DNA of 64,000 bases from Lepeophtheirus salmonis (taxonomy: Eukaryota > Arthropoda > Copepoda > Siphonostomatoida > Caligidae). The DNA is taken from positions 12,090,001 to 12,154,000 of the forward strand of contig NC_052140.2 of NCBI RefSeq assembly GCF_016086655.4, given 5' to 3'. Of this stretch, positions 45,610-56,908 are shown one piece after another. Under the pieces are notes generated by a model. That model was given only the letters and a program-made list of their open reading frames with translations. It was not told the DNA's origin and did no database searches. Numbering within the stretch: position 1 is the first letter of the stretch; each line of letters starts with the position of its first letter. The translations under genes were made by a program, and so were the position numbers.

Positions 45610-46440
45610 TAAAGAGATTTACTGAGATTTTCCATGAGCCAGTGGCATCGATCTGTAGCCAAACAATAATTCTTCCAACAATAACGTAGGCTTTTTTCTC
45701 AGAAGGTTTTTGATAATTCCAACGGCTCTTTCACCTTGTCCATTGGACTGAGGGTGATATGGTGGAGACAATGAGAGAGTCTCCCCCCCCCATTCAGACA
45801 ATTTTGACCTGAATGCCGCGTTTGTAAATTGTGGACCGTTGTTAGAGTGTATAACTCTAGGGAAAGCAAAACGTTTGAACCATTGTTTCAGCGTCGTTAA
45901 TGTAGACGTGTCTTTCATATAGTCTGCTTCTACCCAGTTGGATCCTTCATCCATCATAACCAAAATGAACTGACCTTTAAATTGAGTGTAGTCGATATGT
46001 ACTCATTGCCACTCAGAGGCCGGAGGGAATGGAGTAAAATCGGACAAAGGATTTGAGCTGAGTTCTTGGCACACTTTGCATGTTTGGATAAAGTCCTCAA
46101 TATCTTGGTCCATTCCTGGCCACCACATAGCATTGCGTGCTAAAGTTTTCATTTTCACCATTGCGTGGTGATTCAGGCGAGCTCGTGTAGGTAGATTCTA
46201 CGGAGTGACTTTGGTACCACGAGTCTTATGCCCCAGAACAATAGACCGTTTCTTAGGGATAAACAATCCCGTTTACGAAAGTAAGCTATCTCAGTAACTG
46301 CAGACCAATTACCAGTTTTTGCAACCTTTATTGTTCTCGACAGTTCCTGATCCCTTTCAACACCCACCAGTATTGTACCCTCTGGAGAACCCATCATCCA
46401 TAAAGTTCTCACCATCAGTACATCGGTATGGTCTTTCACT
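45610..46440 (-). mobile_element. Ty3/gypsy integrase region
   Basis: Minus strand, in order: end of RNase H with AKTGNWSAVTEIAYFRKRDC; HHCC zinc finger (TRARLNHHAMVKMKTLARNA, then a CKVCQE pair); integrase core start VHIDYTQFKGQFILVMMDEG with the first Asp; FPRVIHSNNGPQFTNAAFRS with the expected second Asp changed to Asn (DNGP to NNGP); and PYHPQSNGQGERAV with the Glu. A stop near 46005 and one near 46197 interrupt it. It belongs with the gag-RT part at 47540-48735; the gap between holds later insertions. Confidence 0.8.
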
Positions 46441-46754
46441 TGTAGTGGAAGGTGAGGTTAGTTGATCCACGTTTTGGTTTTTACGTACTCAAAAAGCTCA
46501 GACCCCTCTATTTTACCTAATATTTTGAAGTAAGGTAGCTAGAAGGCTTATCTAACAAAATGTACTTATGCATATATGTAATATTTATTCTTATTTTTCA
46601 ATAATATCAAAATAGGCAAATGTATCAACATACCTCAATTAGGGGTAAGTTGATACATGCAATAAGATAAGAACCCGTTAAGAAAAATCGACATATTGAC
46701 GATATGGACGTAATCAAGTCTATTCAAGCTAATAAAAAAAAATTGGTTTTTTTA

Positions 46755-46965
46755 AATGTTCCTTTAATATGTTAGATGGAGTTGCACTGATTAAGCATCA
46801 GTAAACATTTACTCCATCTGACCAAGGAATCTATTTGGTGAAATCCATGTATATGAAGTATATTTCTTATTGTCGAAATCGCCTGGGCGCGAACGCACAT
46901 TAAATTCAAGAGAATAACTTCTCCCAAGCGCGTTGTCTACGGTGATTTCATTTGTGTATTGGGGA
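46755..46965 (-). repeat. tRNA-derived SINE
   Basis: Minus strand: ACAACGCGCTTGGGAGAAGT, B-box-like CGTTCGCGCCCAGGCGATTT, AAGAAATATACTTCATATAC, and the 3' end ATCAGTGCAACTCCATCTAA with TTAAAGGAACAT. It sits inside the broken Ty3/gypsy element. Confidence 0.65.
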
Positions 46966-47029
46966 ATTAATATGAATAAAATTATTATCCTCTTTATAAA
47001 ACTGTGGCAGTGTATTCAATGGCCAGGGG

Positions 47030-47095
47030 TGTTATATAACCTAATTAAGGGGGGGGGGGTAAATGACAAATTACATAATTAGGTTATATCACACC
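47030..47095. repeat. Inverted repeat around a G run
   Basis: GTTATATAACCTAATTA and its near complement TAATTAGGTTATATCAC flank a run of Gs and a short spacer, able to fold as a hairpin. Part of it recurs at 34836-34873. It is probably the remnant of a short inverted-repeat element. Confidence 0.4.
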
Positions 47096-47234
47096 CTGGT
47101 CAATCAATATATTCCATGTAAACAAATATTTCACTTAGCTCATTGATAATAATCATAATTCAAATTATTCATTTTAATTCTCCCATTTTGGTAGCGTTTT
47201 TGTGAGAATAGAACATGATACTTTGCAACTTCTA

Positions 47235-47520
47235 TTTTTGAATGGTTTTTGTTGGACTATAGGTAGTGGGCAATACTTTAGGAGAAACTTCAGTTATTGT
47301 TGAGGATTTGCCTTTTTGTATTGAAGTACAAGAATTTTCTGAAGAGGTGGACGGCAAAAATGCTTTACTCATGGTTGGCATTTCACATTCAGTAATTTCA
47401 GAAGCTACGTAATCCGATTCTTTGAAAATATCATAGTTTAAGAGGAATATACCCGTGTTTGTAAATCTTGATAGAATACCAAGGGACAAGTTTATACATC
47501 TATCAACTTGCCCCAGCCAT
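47235..47520 (-). mobile_element. Possible pogo/Tigger-like transposase C-terminal fragment
   Basis: The minus frame includes GILSRFTNTGIFLLNYDIFK then ESDYVASEITE, resembling the F.xTGIxPLNxxIFxxxDFxxSxVT segment that follows the DDE core of pogo/Tigger (CENP-B-related) transposases. The rest of the 85 residues is Ser/Thr-rich. The catalytic core is absent. It separates two halves of a Ty3/gypsy element. Confidence 0.45.
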
Positions 47521-47539
47521 ATGCCAGCAACCTGCCTTA

Positions 47540-48735
47540 CTTTGACACCCTAAAACCCAAATACATCAGTTCGTCTGTCAGTATGCTACACTTCTGTGCT
47601 TTCAGATGAGCAACAGCCTTGGCAATCCTACGATACGCTCCCTCCAACGTCTTAAGGTGTTTATCTATGACTTTGAAAAGATAAGGACGTCATCAATGTA
47701 GAGCTTCCCTCCTGGGACTCACTCAAAAGTGTATCTTTCGCGGCCTGCACAATAGCAGGAGCCGACACGAGTCCATATTGTAGGGCATTTATAGGGTGTG
47801 TTTATAGCCAAACTACACTTTGACTCATCGTCGAATGCGTACTGCTCATAGCAGTGGGAGAAGTCCAAATTCGAAAAATAGCTACACCTGCAAGATCCTC
47901 AAATAACTCCTCAGGGTGATGGATAGGTATAAATGCTTATCCACAGTGGGAGAGATCGTGTGTGTGAAGTCAGCCCAAATCCGCACTTTGCCATTAGGCT
48001 TTAACTCAGCGACTATAAGAGACGCCCACTCTTAAGACGGCACTCTATTAAGTGTCCCCCTATCCACCATATCCCGAAGTTTACCATTCACGTGCTCTGG
48101 TAGGGGTAGAGGTACGGGCGCGCACATTTTTAAGACGGATGTGTATTCTCGTTAAGGTGGACTCTCACATTTATGTGTTTCATATGAGAACATGATTCTT
48201 CAAAAATAGTCTGGTACTTCTTTCTTAGATATTCCACTCTTTCCATGTCTTCTTGTAGGGCACGGCATACATTAGGGTGGTTGGTTAAAGTAACAAAACC
48301 AAAACTCAGGCAGCCAGAAAACCCCAGTATTGGTTGACCCCTCTCTGTAATCACGAAGCATCTCACCATAGGATTTGCACTAACAGTTTTCCTTGCTAGT
48401 AACGTTTTGACTTATAAAAATCTTTATATTGGACCCTAGATCCAGTAAAACTTGATCCTTTGACCATCAACATACAAATGTGCATACACCCTCTCATCCT
48501 CTACCTTTGATACTGGGAATGAGATTGATGACCCTGACGACCTGGGAGGCTTACAGCAAATGGCAAAGTGGCCTGTTTGTCTCGTCCCATTGCAGGACAC
48601 TCAGACTTAATAAATACATGTCTACCGTTGCAAAAGCTACACTTACGTTCTTTAGGTATAGAGCTGGACTTATAGACTGACTTCTTCCTGAATGGCTTGT
48701 TTGGAGCTTTATGCCCGCGATTATTAGGATAGCCA
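47540..48735 (-). mobile_element. Ty3/gypsy gag-protease-reverse transcriptase region
   Basis: Minus strand: a basic stretch and zinc knuckle CSFCNGRHVFIKSECPAMGR near 48600-48660, then in a shifted frame TGHFAICCKPPRSSGSSISF; a protease-like region with VRCFVITERGQPILGFSGCL; then RT pieces GKLRDMVDRGTLNRVPS, LDFSHCYEQYAFDDESK with the first catalytic Asp, and LYIDDVLIF with the Asp pair near 47684-47705. Frameshifts and stops are frequent. The order fits K02A2.6-type gypsy polyproteins. No LTR was found. Confidence 0.75.
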
Positions 48736-48969
48736 TTGCATCATATCAGTTGTTTAATTTTTTTATTGACATACCCTATTACAACTGATTGCTGAAATAC
48801 ATCTTGATAAAGTTCTATATAGAAAGTGTAAAGATTTTTTCACCGAACCCAGTATAGGTGGAACCTTATTTAATGATACACTATTATAAAAATGAGGTGT
48901 TCATTAAGATTCTTGGAAATAAAGCAAATATAATAATGGTCAACATATTAAAATATAAAGAAGCTGGTA

Positions 48970-49490
48970 ATCTACGTTTCTGGAGTGTTAAAGAGGATAG
49001 ACCGTTACAACCGTGGTGCATTCCAGTAGGATTCCCCCCCCCCATTATCCTTCAAGACTGCAGTCCCGTCTAGAAGGTGCAGCATTTCTGGAGAGAGAAC
49101 ATGGCTACCTTCTGTCCTTTGTCTTTACTCTACGCGAATCCCCTTGACTTTGCAGTTTGGTACATCTTGAAAGACAAGACGAAAAAGACTTCTCGCCCTA
49201 ATGTTGATGCCCCGAAGACTGTTATCACGGATGAGTGGAACAACTTGTCCTCGAACTTCAAAAAAGGCCAGCTGTACTTCTGTTCGTCCCCATATTGAAG
49301 CCAACAATCAGAATGGAAGGGGGCATATTGCATAAAAAGTGTAGGAAATTGTTGAATTACCTACTTTTCTTACAAAAGTTTGCCATAAAAATAGCACGAA
49401 ATAAAAATGTGTGTAAGAGAAAATAGTTTTTAAAATTTTCTCATTTTTGAGTCCTCACCCTTGTACGTAAATTGTAACAACGTTATTTCA
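48970..49490 (+). mobile_element. Tc1/mariner transposase C-terminal fragment with right end
   Basis: The plus strand encodes ILQDCSPV and VQHFWRENMATFCP, then NPLDFAVWYILKDKTKKTSR and VITDEWNN, the last third of a transposase. The right end at 49440-49466 (TTTTGAGTCCTCACCCTTGTA) is the complement of the terminal repeat at 11415 and 31013, so this is the same family in opposite orientation. A run of 10 Cs at 49034 accompanies a frameshift. Confidence 0.65.
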
Positions 49491-49944
49491 GCTGTTTTAG
49501 TTACTATAAGAGACCAATAAGGACGGGTCTTAGTACTGAAATTTCGTATTAGGATCCGACTGCAGTCTTTATAGTATTTTTATACTGATCTAACATGAGT
49601 TATTAGTTGTGAATATTATGTCAAAGAAAAAGAATTTTTCCTTCCTAAAAGAGGATATAAAAAATGGATTCAAATTTTATTTCTTGAGCACATCTCTATA
49701 TCCTTCTATTTACAACACCATTAAATATTCTATAAAACTACATTAAAAATTGATTGTATTGTATATTTCCCCAATATGAAACTCTATGATAAAAGTAATT
49801 TATTTATTTTTAATGGTGTGGAAATGCAATTATATTTCTATGAAACATAGAGTGACTTATGAGAACCATAAAATAGAAAAAAAAGCTCAATATAATTATA
49901 ATAATAGGTTGAAAAATTAACCATCACTAATAGTCACCTTTCAG
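49491..49944. other. Non-coding stretch
   Basis: GGACGGGTCTTAGTACTGAA and GGATCCGACTG at 49520-49563 match, complemented, sequence beside the related transposon at 11330-11370, showing shared flanking DNA. Otherwise nothing is recognised. Confidence 0.4.
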
Positions 49945-50200
49945 GGGCGTCCGCAAGGGGTGGGATGGAGGGGTTGTTTCCATTTCCTCCCATTAAGGAA
50001 TTTTTTCTAATCAATCAAAAAAAAATTGAAATTTAATTAAATTTTTGAGATTTTTTTTCTAAAACATTTCAATTTTTTTCAAAAAGTTAAACATTTCAAT
50101 TTTTTTTTAATTAATTTTTTTGGAATAGCTGTGGATTTTTAAAATATTTTAAATTTAATTTTGAAATGTTTTTCAAAAAAATATAAAATAAAAGTTCACA
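49945..50200. repeat. AT-rich dispersed repeat, partial
   Basis: Begins CAGGGGCGTCCGCAAGGGGT and ATTAAGGAATTTTTTC, then T/A modules around AATAGCTGTGGATTTTT. Confidence 0.55.
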
Positions 50201-51589
50201 TGGCAACGTTTTTATAACAATGTTGCATTACTGGAAGTATTTGTTGTTGTGTTTTGCCAAAATTTGCATAAAGCTTGATTTAAGTCATTAAAAATCTCAA
50301 AAAATTGATAAAATTTCAAACCAGAGTATTTCTAAAGCTCAACACAAATGACATGCAATCAGCGCAAAAAAACTCGATTGGAAAAATACTATGAAATTTC
50401 TGATGCGAAAAAAAAGTTTAATTTTGTTGACTTGTGTATTTAGAGAAGGAGAAATGAGCGTATTTGGAGTGTAAAAATTGATTCTTCTATTTAATTTGCT
50501 CAATTTACATGTTACAATTTCTTCTAACAGATTGTACAAGTTAATTTACTTGTAAACGACGTAATAGATTCTTCCACTGTGGAATAGAGGTGAATTTGCT
50601 GTAGGTTTGAGACCAAAAGCCCGCTGTCAGAACCTCATTTTGTCAAGCCCGGGGTCTGAACCTTTCAGACCCACATTTATGCGTTATGTAAAATAATTTA
50701 TTTAAAACTAATCGATGACGTCATCCTCGATTTGAAACCTAATGAAAAATAAGCTGACGATGAGATTATTGATTAGTTGTAATTGTTACCCTTACAAATT
50801 GGCAGACATTTATCTTTTCACTATTTTAACTCTTCTTGACCCACAGAGTTACACATACTCTCTCCTACAGACATCCCTAGATACAGCAGCACATGGGGCT
50901 TGTGTCTGGAGAGGAAAAACGGAAGTAAGGAAGTTAGCAAACGAAGATGTGTGTAAGAATTATGTTTAGAATTGATCAAACTGTATGAAAATGAAGATAT
51001 AAAAATCCCTTCCTGAAAAACCTCATATGAATCTTCGAGTTTGTGGGCTTCTTTTGACAAAGAAATTAAGTCCTAGGAGAGAGAGAGCAAATTTCAAAAT
51101 TCTCTGCAGTGTATGCTCTATGGAAGACAAACAAGATTTCCTCTTATTTTTTGACTTGCTAGAAAATATTTGTCAATGCCAGAAATGATTGTCCCTTAGA
51201 AAGGGTTTTCTGAGCTGCGTCGTATTTTCTTAATCAATTTCTTACCAACATACATTAACATATTGAATCAATCAACCTCCAATATCAGAAATTGAAAAAA
51301 ATATGTGTGTTTGTAAGGTCAAAAAGTCATTTGACCAAATAAACTTAAAAACACATTTTTGTAGGCAACAAAGGATCTATTCCTAAGATATTAAATACTG
51401 CTTTAGGATTTTTTTTTTTACAAAGCTCCAGTGCACACTACTGTTGTCATGATACCAATATTTTCGAACCTGTACCAGTACCAAAATTATTATAAGTATT
51501 TCCATACTTTTTCGACACCAAATTAGTATACAAAAACTCGTTAAGGGTCATTCACATATACTTATACCCCCTACAGGTTTTTGTTTGAG
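50201..51589. other. Stretch without recognised genes
   Basis: Overlapping frames on both strands at 50742-51060 have no family resemblance. Nothing else is seen. Confidence 0.4.
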
Positions 51590-52640
51590 GTAACGAGACG
51601 AAACAAAAAGAAGACGGAATAAAATATGACGGAAAGAATACTTGACAAATTTTTATAAACTTGTCCTAGAGGAAGGCGAAACGAAATGATACTAGAGGAA
51701 CACAATTCGAAACTTATTGGTATGAGACAAAATGTAACCACACAAATATTTGAAGAAATGTGGCGAAAGGAGGCTAAAGGAAGATGAGACGAAGCGAAAT
51801 GTGAGAAAACACAACTAGATGAAGACAATATGAGACGAAACAAAATTTGAAGAAACAAAAGTCGAGGAAGACAATACGAGACTAGAGGAACACAAAAAGA
51901 GACTAGAAGAAGTCAATACAAGAATAGAGAAAGACGATACCACACTTGAAGAAGATGATACCAAAGGAAATGTTACAAAACGAAAGTCGAAAAAGACAAT
52001 ACGAGACTAGAGAAAGACAATCAACGACTAGAGGAAGGCGATACCACATTTGAAGAAGACGAGACGAAACTAAATGTAATAAAACGAAAGTCGAGGAAGA
52101 CAATACGAAACTAGAGCAAGGCGATACCATACTTGAGGAAGACGGTACAAAACGAAAGAAACGGAAGACGAGACAAGTAGAAACAATACAAAACTAGAAT
52201 AAGACAATACAAGACTAAAAGAGGGCAAAACGAACAAAATTTGACGAACAGAACCAAAAGAAAATGATACGAAACGTAATGTCTCGAGACAAAATGTAAC
52301 AACAAGAAGACTAGACGAAATGTTGCGAAACAATTATAAAGGAATACGAGATGAACAAAATGTGACAAAAAGAAACAAGAAAAATACAGTACGAGACTAG
52401 AGGAAGACGATATGAGACAAGAGGAAGATAATATGAGGCTGGAGGAAGGCAACCGATATGAGACGAGATGAAATGCTACAAAATAAAACTAGAGGAAAAC
52501 GATTCGAAACATAATCTAAAGAGGCAAAATGTGACGAAACGAAAACTTAGCGAATTGTGACAATGCGATACTCAAAGAGGCGAAACATGTCAAAATAAAG
52601 ACTTGACGAGACGAACTGAAAAAATAGCGATGAAATTAAC
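51590..52640. repeat. Strand-asymmetric polypurine degenerate tandem repeat
   Basis: About 1 kb of the plus strand is dominated by A and G with almost no T, built from variants of GAGGAAGACGATACGAGAC, TAGAGGAAGACAATACGA and AAAATGTGACGAAACGAAAG. Higher-order spacing is irregular; GATACCACACTTGAAGAAG-like units recur at 51935, 52040 and 52122. The Ser/Phe/Leu-rich minus-strand frames across it are by-products of the composition. Confidence 0.8.
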
Positions 52641-53026
52641 ACTGTTTTGTAAGACATTAGCGTATTTATTCACCATTTCGTAATAACCCTTTACGCCGGT
52701 ATGTGACTCATTCGCACCACTTTTGAGTCAAATAAAACTTTGATGGAGCCTTAACATGCATTTTGGTTATCTTTGACATCTGTTTCATTTTATTGCATGG
52801 ACAAAATTCCTGGTACGCTAATTAGTTGTAAACAATCTTGTACGTGTATGAAAGTATCCAGTTATGCCACTACAACACATTATAAGTTGAGATTAAGATA
52901 AATTCAACAGTTTTTATGGGTGGGACTTCTTAGTCAAATCTGCGGTACCGATTGACAATTTCTACTTTTAAAGATGTCAATTTTTCCAGACGGTCGAAAA
53001 AAGGAAAAAAAGCCAAATAATAACTA
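52641..53026. other. Non-coding stretch
   Basis: Nothing recognised. Confidence 0.4.
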
Positions 53027-53941
53027 CAGGGTGTCCACGATAAATTGAACTATCTTAAAATTCAACCTGCTTGATAAAAATGGAATTTGGAGTATATTTG
53101 TTAATATGAAAAAGTTAGACATGATATTAAACAATAAATTTATTCAACATGTCCTCCCTCAGCAGGCACCATCTTCTCCATCCTGCCCCTAAACGATTTA
53201 CATGCCCTGATGACTTCCGCGGAATCGACAGCATTCCACTCCCTCGTAATGGAGCTGGAAACTTTGTGGTGAAGACTGTAGGGACCTCTTCTCTCTCCTT
53301 GGCAAGCCACCTATCATTCTGGACGTTGTAGCTTCTGTCGACATTCCAGTTCTTCTCGTCGGAGAAGAAGATGATTTTTCCTCCATGGCTCTTCAGGTCA
53401 TTGAGGAGATGCTTACCGTTGGTGAGCCTGGTGGCCTTCATGGATGCCGTGAGGATGTGTTGTTTGGCCATTCGGTATGACCTGTACCCGAGGTCCTCAT
53501 TCACAGCCTTGGAGACCAGCTGCTTGCTCATTCCACGGTTCTTGGACAACCTGGACAAGGAAGTCCCCGGCGAAGCCTTGATGGACTTCTGGAGGCCTTC
53601 AAGGAAACGGGGAGTGCGGATTCGGCCACTTCTCATGTAGTGGGCCTTGCGGCAGACCTTCCCTCAACCTCTTAGGCATTGAAGACCTGGTACACCGTGG
53701 TCTTCGGGTAGTTAAGAAGCTTGTAGATAGCAGAGGGCTTGTATCCCGCGCGAGCCAATTCGAGGATGGCGTCTCTCCTTGCTTGTTCCATGATGACTAT
53801 TGTTTGTTGTCAAAACAATTGTGGTGGAAGTTATAGTGTATTGTTCACGCAATCTTTTATATTAGTATGATTTAACTCCGAATATCCACATTATGGATCT
53901 GGATGAAGTTTAAAGTAGTTCCAATTAACGTGGACACCCTG
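53027..53941 (-). mobile_element. Internally deleted mariner-like element with intact ends
   Basis: The ends CAGGGTGTCCACGATAAATT and, complemented, CAGGGTGTCCACGTTAATTG form an inverted repeat extending through GAACTA. TA flanks both (53025-53026 and 53942-53943). At 915 bp it is shorter than an autonomous element. It is GC-richer than its surroundings, which suggests recent arrival. Confidence 0.9.
53127..53791 (-). pseudogene. Mariner-like transposase, deleted
   Basis: From ATG 53791 the frame begins MEQARRDAILELARAGYKPS, a helix-turn-helix, and meets a stop after VYQVFNA. The next frame (53636 down) holds the second DNA-binding helix (SLSRLSKNRGMSKQLVSKAV) and FFSDEKNWNVDRSYNVQNDR with the first catalytic Asp. 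After TKFPAP an internal deletion removes the second and third acids and joins to REWNAVDSAEVIRACKSFRG with MEKMVPAEGGHVE in another frame, the normal C-terminus. Inactive, but it could be mobilised by an intact relative. Confidence 0.8.
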
Positions 53942-53943
53942 TA

Positions 53944-55140
53944 TACATACCCTAATAGGGTTACTTAATAATATTAATTGATGTCTTAATCAAACACTCA
54001 AAACACTATTTTTTTTTTGTTCAGTTGTAACTGCTTAAAAAAATAATATTCTGGTCTATTTCACAAAAACTAACAAATTAAATAACATTTCACTTTATAT
54101 AAATACATATTTTATAAGGGTTTAATTTGTTCCAGGCTTTTTTCCTCAAAAAATAAGGCTGGAAAAACTCTTGCTTCTATTTAATAATTAAGTTATATTC
54201 ATGTTCGTACATTCTACGAACTCTTCAAAAATATCTACATTTTTCACTCTGAGAGGGAAAAGCCATTTTTTGTTTTAAATAAATTTGTTTATTAAAAATA
54301 AATATTCTTAAAAATTATATTTTATTTTGAAAAGATTAAAAAAATAAAGCTTAGTTGGATTTTTTTTTGCAAAAAAAAAAAAATTAAGACTAAATATTAA
54401 TTGATGATACCGTAAATATATTTCATCAATCTATTTTCTTACGGACAATTATGTCTTCTGTTTGTAAAACATATTATTCGCATGTTTGTCTGGTTTTTTT
54501 TTTTTGCCTCTACAAATATTTTAAAGATTTACTTCCTTTGATAAATTATTCATGAACTCTATTATTAAGAAAACAAAATAACTTGACTTAATCCTCACTA
54601 ATTACCTACTTAGTTAATCTAAATAGCTTTTATAATCACAAAAAACGGTGTTTGGTCATATATGTATAATAGGTTTTACAAACAGAGGGCACAATTTCAG
54701 ATACTATTTCTCCAAGTTCCAAGGATGCGCCAATTAATTGGCAAATAATTTATACCCGGCCAAATACTGCAAATTATGTTTTTTTTTTTGTTTTTGTTTT
54801 TGGGTGGGGAGGGGGGTGAGAACTACAACCTACTGGTTTACATATCAAGCCCGACACAAAAATTTGTCTTCTAAAAACTATCAGATCAATTTTCAACCGA
54901 ATATTCTAGTTTTTTCACTAAAGGCAATGCTTGTTTTAACACTTGATATAATAAGTTCACCTTTTGAATTGTTGAGATTATTACAGAAGAAGTGACTTAT
55001 CTTTTGATTACTTTAACAGTAATTTCTTCAAAAATGAACAATATTTTCTAAAAGACTCTATTCGTAAGGACTCAATATAGCAATATTTGCATATACTACT
55101 CAAAAGAAAAAGAAAAATGAAACCGTTATATAATTATTAA
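53944..55140. other. Stretch without recognised genes
   Basis: AT-rich with several T runs and a G-rich run at 54801-54818. Open frame 54738-54995 is low-complexity. Nothing recognised. Confidence 0.4.
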
Positions 55141-55830
55141 GGAACGACGTAGCTCAATGGACAACGCGCTCTGGAGATTTTTTTTTCTCGTGAACTCAAT
55201 GTGTATAGGTCCGAAACTCGGTCGTTTCTAGAGAAAGAAATATATTTAATGAATATGGACTTGAATGACAATTCCTAGTGCAGATGAAGTAATTGTAATC
55301 CTATAATATGGTAGGGACGTCCACAGAAGGTGGCTGTAGTCCTTTTTACTAGAAAATTGAATATTTGATTGATATTTTCAAGAAAATTGAATATTTGATT
55401 TTTTTTTTCCACAAAATTGAATATCTGAATTTTTTTCAAGAAATTTAATTTCTTGAGAAGAACAGTGGATTTTTAAATTTCTTTTCCAAAAAATTGAATA
55501 TTTAAAATATATTGTAAAAAATTGCAGATTTAAAAAATTTCAAAAATTGGCGATTTAATTTTTGAACTTTTTTTCAAAAATACTTAATTATTTGTTAACA
55601 GCTATGCACTTGTGAATTTTTTTTCAAAAAATATAATATTTTGTGAATAGATGTGGATTTTTGAAAAAAAAAATTAATTTTGAATTTTTTTTCTAAAAAA
55701 TTTTATTTTTTTATTTTTTTTTTACAAAAATTTCAAAAAAAAACAAATATATGAAGGATCCTGCGGACACCCCTGCATACTTAATCAGTGCAACTCCATC
55801 TTACAAACAAAAGGCACATTAAAAAAATGT
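55141..55830 (+). repeat. tRNA-derived SINE, split by an insertion
   Basis: The head (55141-55312) has a near-consensus A box TAGCTCAATGG at 55150-55160, continuing ACAACGCGCT, and a B box GGTCCGAAACTC at 55208-55219, about the spacing of a tRNA gene with a long loop. TTTCTAGAGAAAGAAATATA follows. The tail resumes at 55775-55830 (AATCAGTGCAACTCCATCTT, AAAGGCACATTAAAAAAATG). Between them lies an AT-rich repeat. Comparison with 38168-38405 shows that head and tail belong to one element. Confidence 0.7.
55313..55773. repeat. AT-rich dispersed repeat nested in the SINE
   Basis: Left edge AGGGACGTCCACAGAAGGTG, right edge complemented GGGGTGTCCGCAGGATCC, so the ends form an imperfect inverted repeat. 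The body has modules around AACAGTGGATTTTTAAAT and GATGTGGATTTTTG. This copy shows both limits most clearly. Confidence 0.65.
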
Positions 55831-56289
55831 ATTTATAATTCTGAAGTAAATTGTCATTTGATTCTCTAAATTTATTTTTCTTTTATGTTGGTACAAATAT
55901 TTACAAGTTATCCATGGTTATTTTGTTTTTGAGAGATAATTAATCATTTGGTGTACTTCACATATTTTTACTATTGAAAAAACCAAGGAAAAATCAAATT
56001 TTAAAGGAATATACAATCTTCCAAAATAGTTTTTCTATAAAAAATGCTAACTTTTGAAGAATAAAGCATTTCAAGGTGAGACGGAACAAATACGGGGATA
56101 GCAAAGCATTCATCTACAAACCGACTCCATTCCTTTGTCAACAATGAACTCAAAAATAATTAGGGACGCATTGAAGATGGCAAAAGCTCATAATTTGGAC
56201 AGTGGTGCATCAATTATTAAAATACCCTGCAGTAGACTTTTAACAGGGATCCTAAAACAGTATTGGGGCTTTAGTTTCGATATCATAAC
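55831..56289. other. Stretch without recognised genes
   Basis: No gene recognised. The end near 56080-56280 may belong to the neighbouring mariner remnant. Confidence 0.35.
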
Positions 56290-56908
56290 CCATGTCATCA
56301 GTTTGGCCTTTTGAGCCAATAACGATCATCATTTACGTCTGCCAACAGCTCATTAGCGATGCTGATTCGACGATACTTTTTGTCAAAACAAAGCAGTTTT
56401 CTATGACACTCGTATCATGTCCAAAATATTTGAAAAACTTGTCAATATATTCAGCAAATTCTCTGTTAGTCATTCGACAATTTTCTTTAATAATTTTCTT
56501 TACTGCTTCCAAGTCTACAACGAGCTTGGGCGTCCAGAGCGAGGCTCGCCATTGGCATCTTCCCGGTCATCTTGGAAGAGCACGTATAAACATTTTTTTT
56601 TTTTACTCAGAACAGTTTCACCGTATGGTTCTGTCAACAATTCAAGAAGTGTTGTTTTTTCCACAAAATAAAAGACAAATTCTTGGATCCATGTTTTTCA
56701 AATGGACAAAAAATCATGGAACACACAAAATACCAGAACCATTATGCCTCTCACAAACAAACTAAACGTATGGTATAGCTTTAAAAAATGAATTTATCTT
56801 CTTTTTCAAATGTACTGTCATAAAATAGTAAAATAATCTAGCATGCCAAATACACGTCGCAGGCGAAATTTTAAAAGTCACCTTACTGTTTGAACACACC
56901 TCGTATAC
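56290..56908 (-). mobile_element. Mariner transposon 5' fragment
   Basis: Minus strand: terminal repeat CGAGGTGTGTTCAAACAGTA near 56885-56904, then about 180 bases on MDPRICLLFCGKNNTS, and after frameshifts EAVKKIIKENCRMTNREFAE with DAQARCRLGSS. This matches the N-terminus and first linker of mariner transposases (MEQRxCIKFCVKN..., EDxxRPGRP..., VRxLVxENRRMTIRELAE). The catalytic core is missing. It is distinct from the Tc1-like families elsewhere in the window. Confidence 0.65.

Noticed and set aside
51571..52452. Ser/Phe/Leu-rich minus-strand frames of 75-113 codons
   Set aside because: They follow from the pyrimidine-only composition of that strand and show no start context or conserved structure.
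55141..55229. A functional tRNA gene at the SINE head
   Set aside because: The stems do not pair convincingly, there is a long T run inside, and the same head occurs in repeat copies with a common tail.
56292..56765. Plus-strand frame of 157 codons
   Set aside because: It is antisense to the mariner N-terminal fragment, whose motifs are recognisable; the plus frame has no family resemblance.
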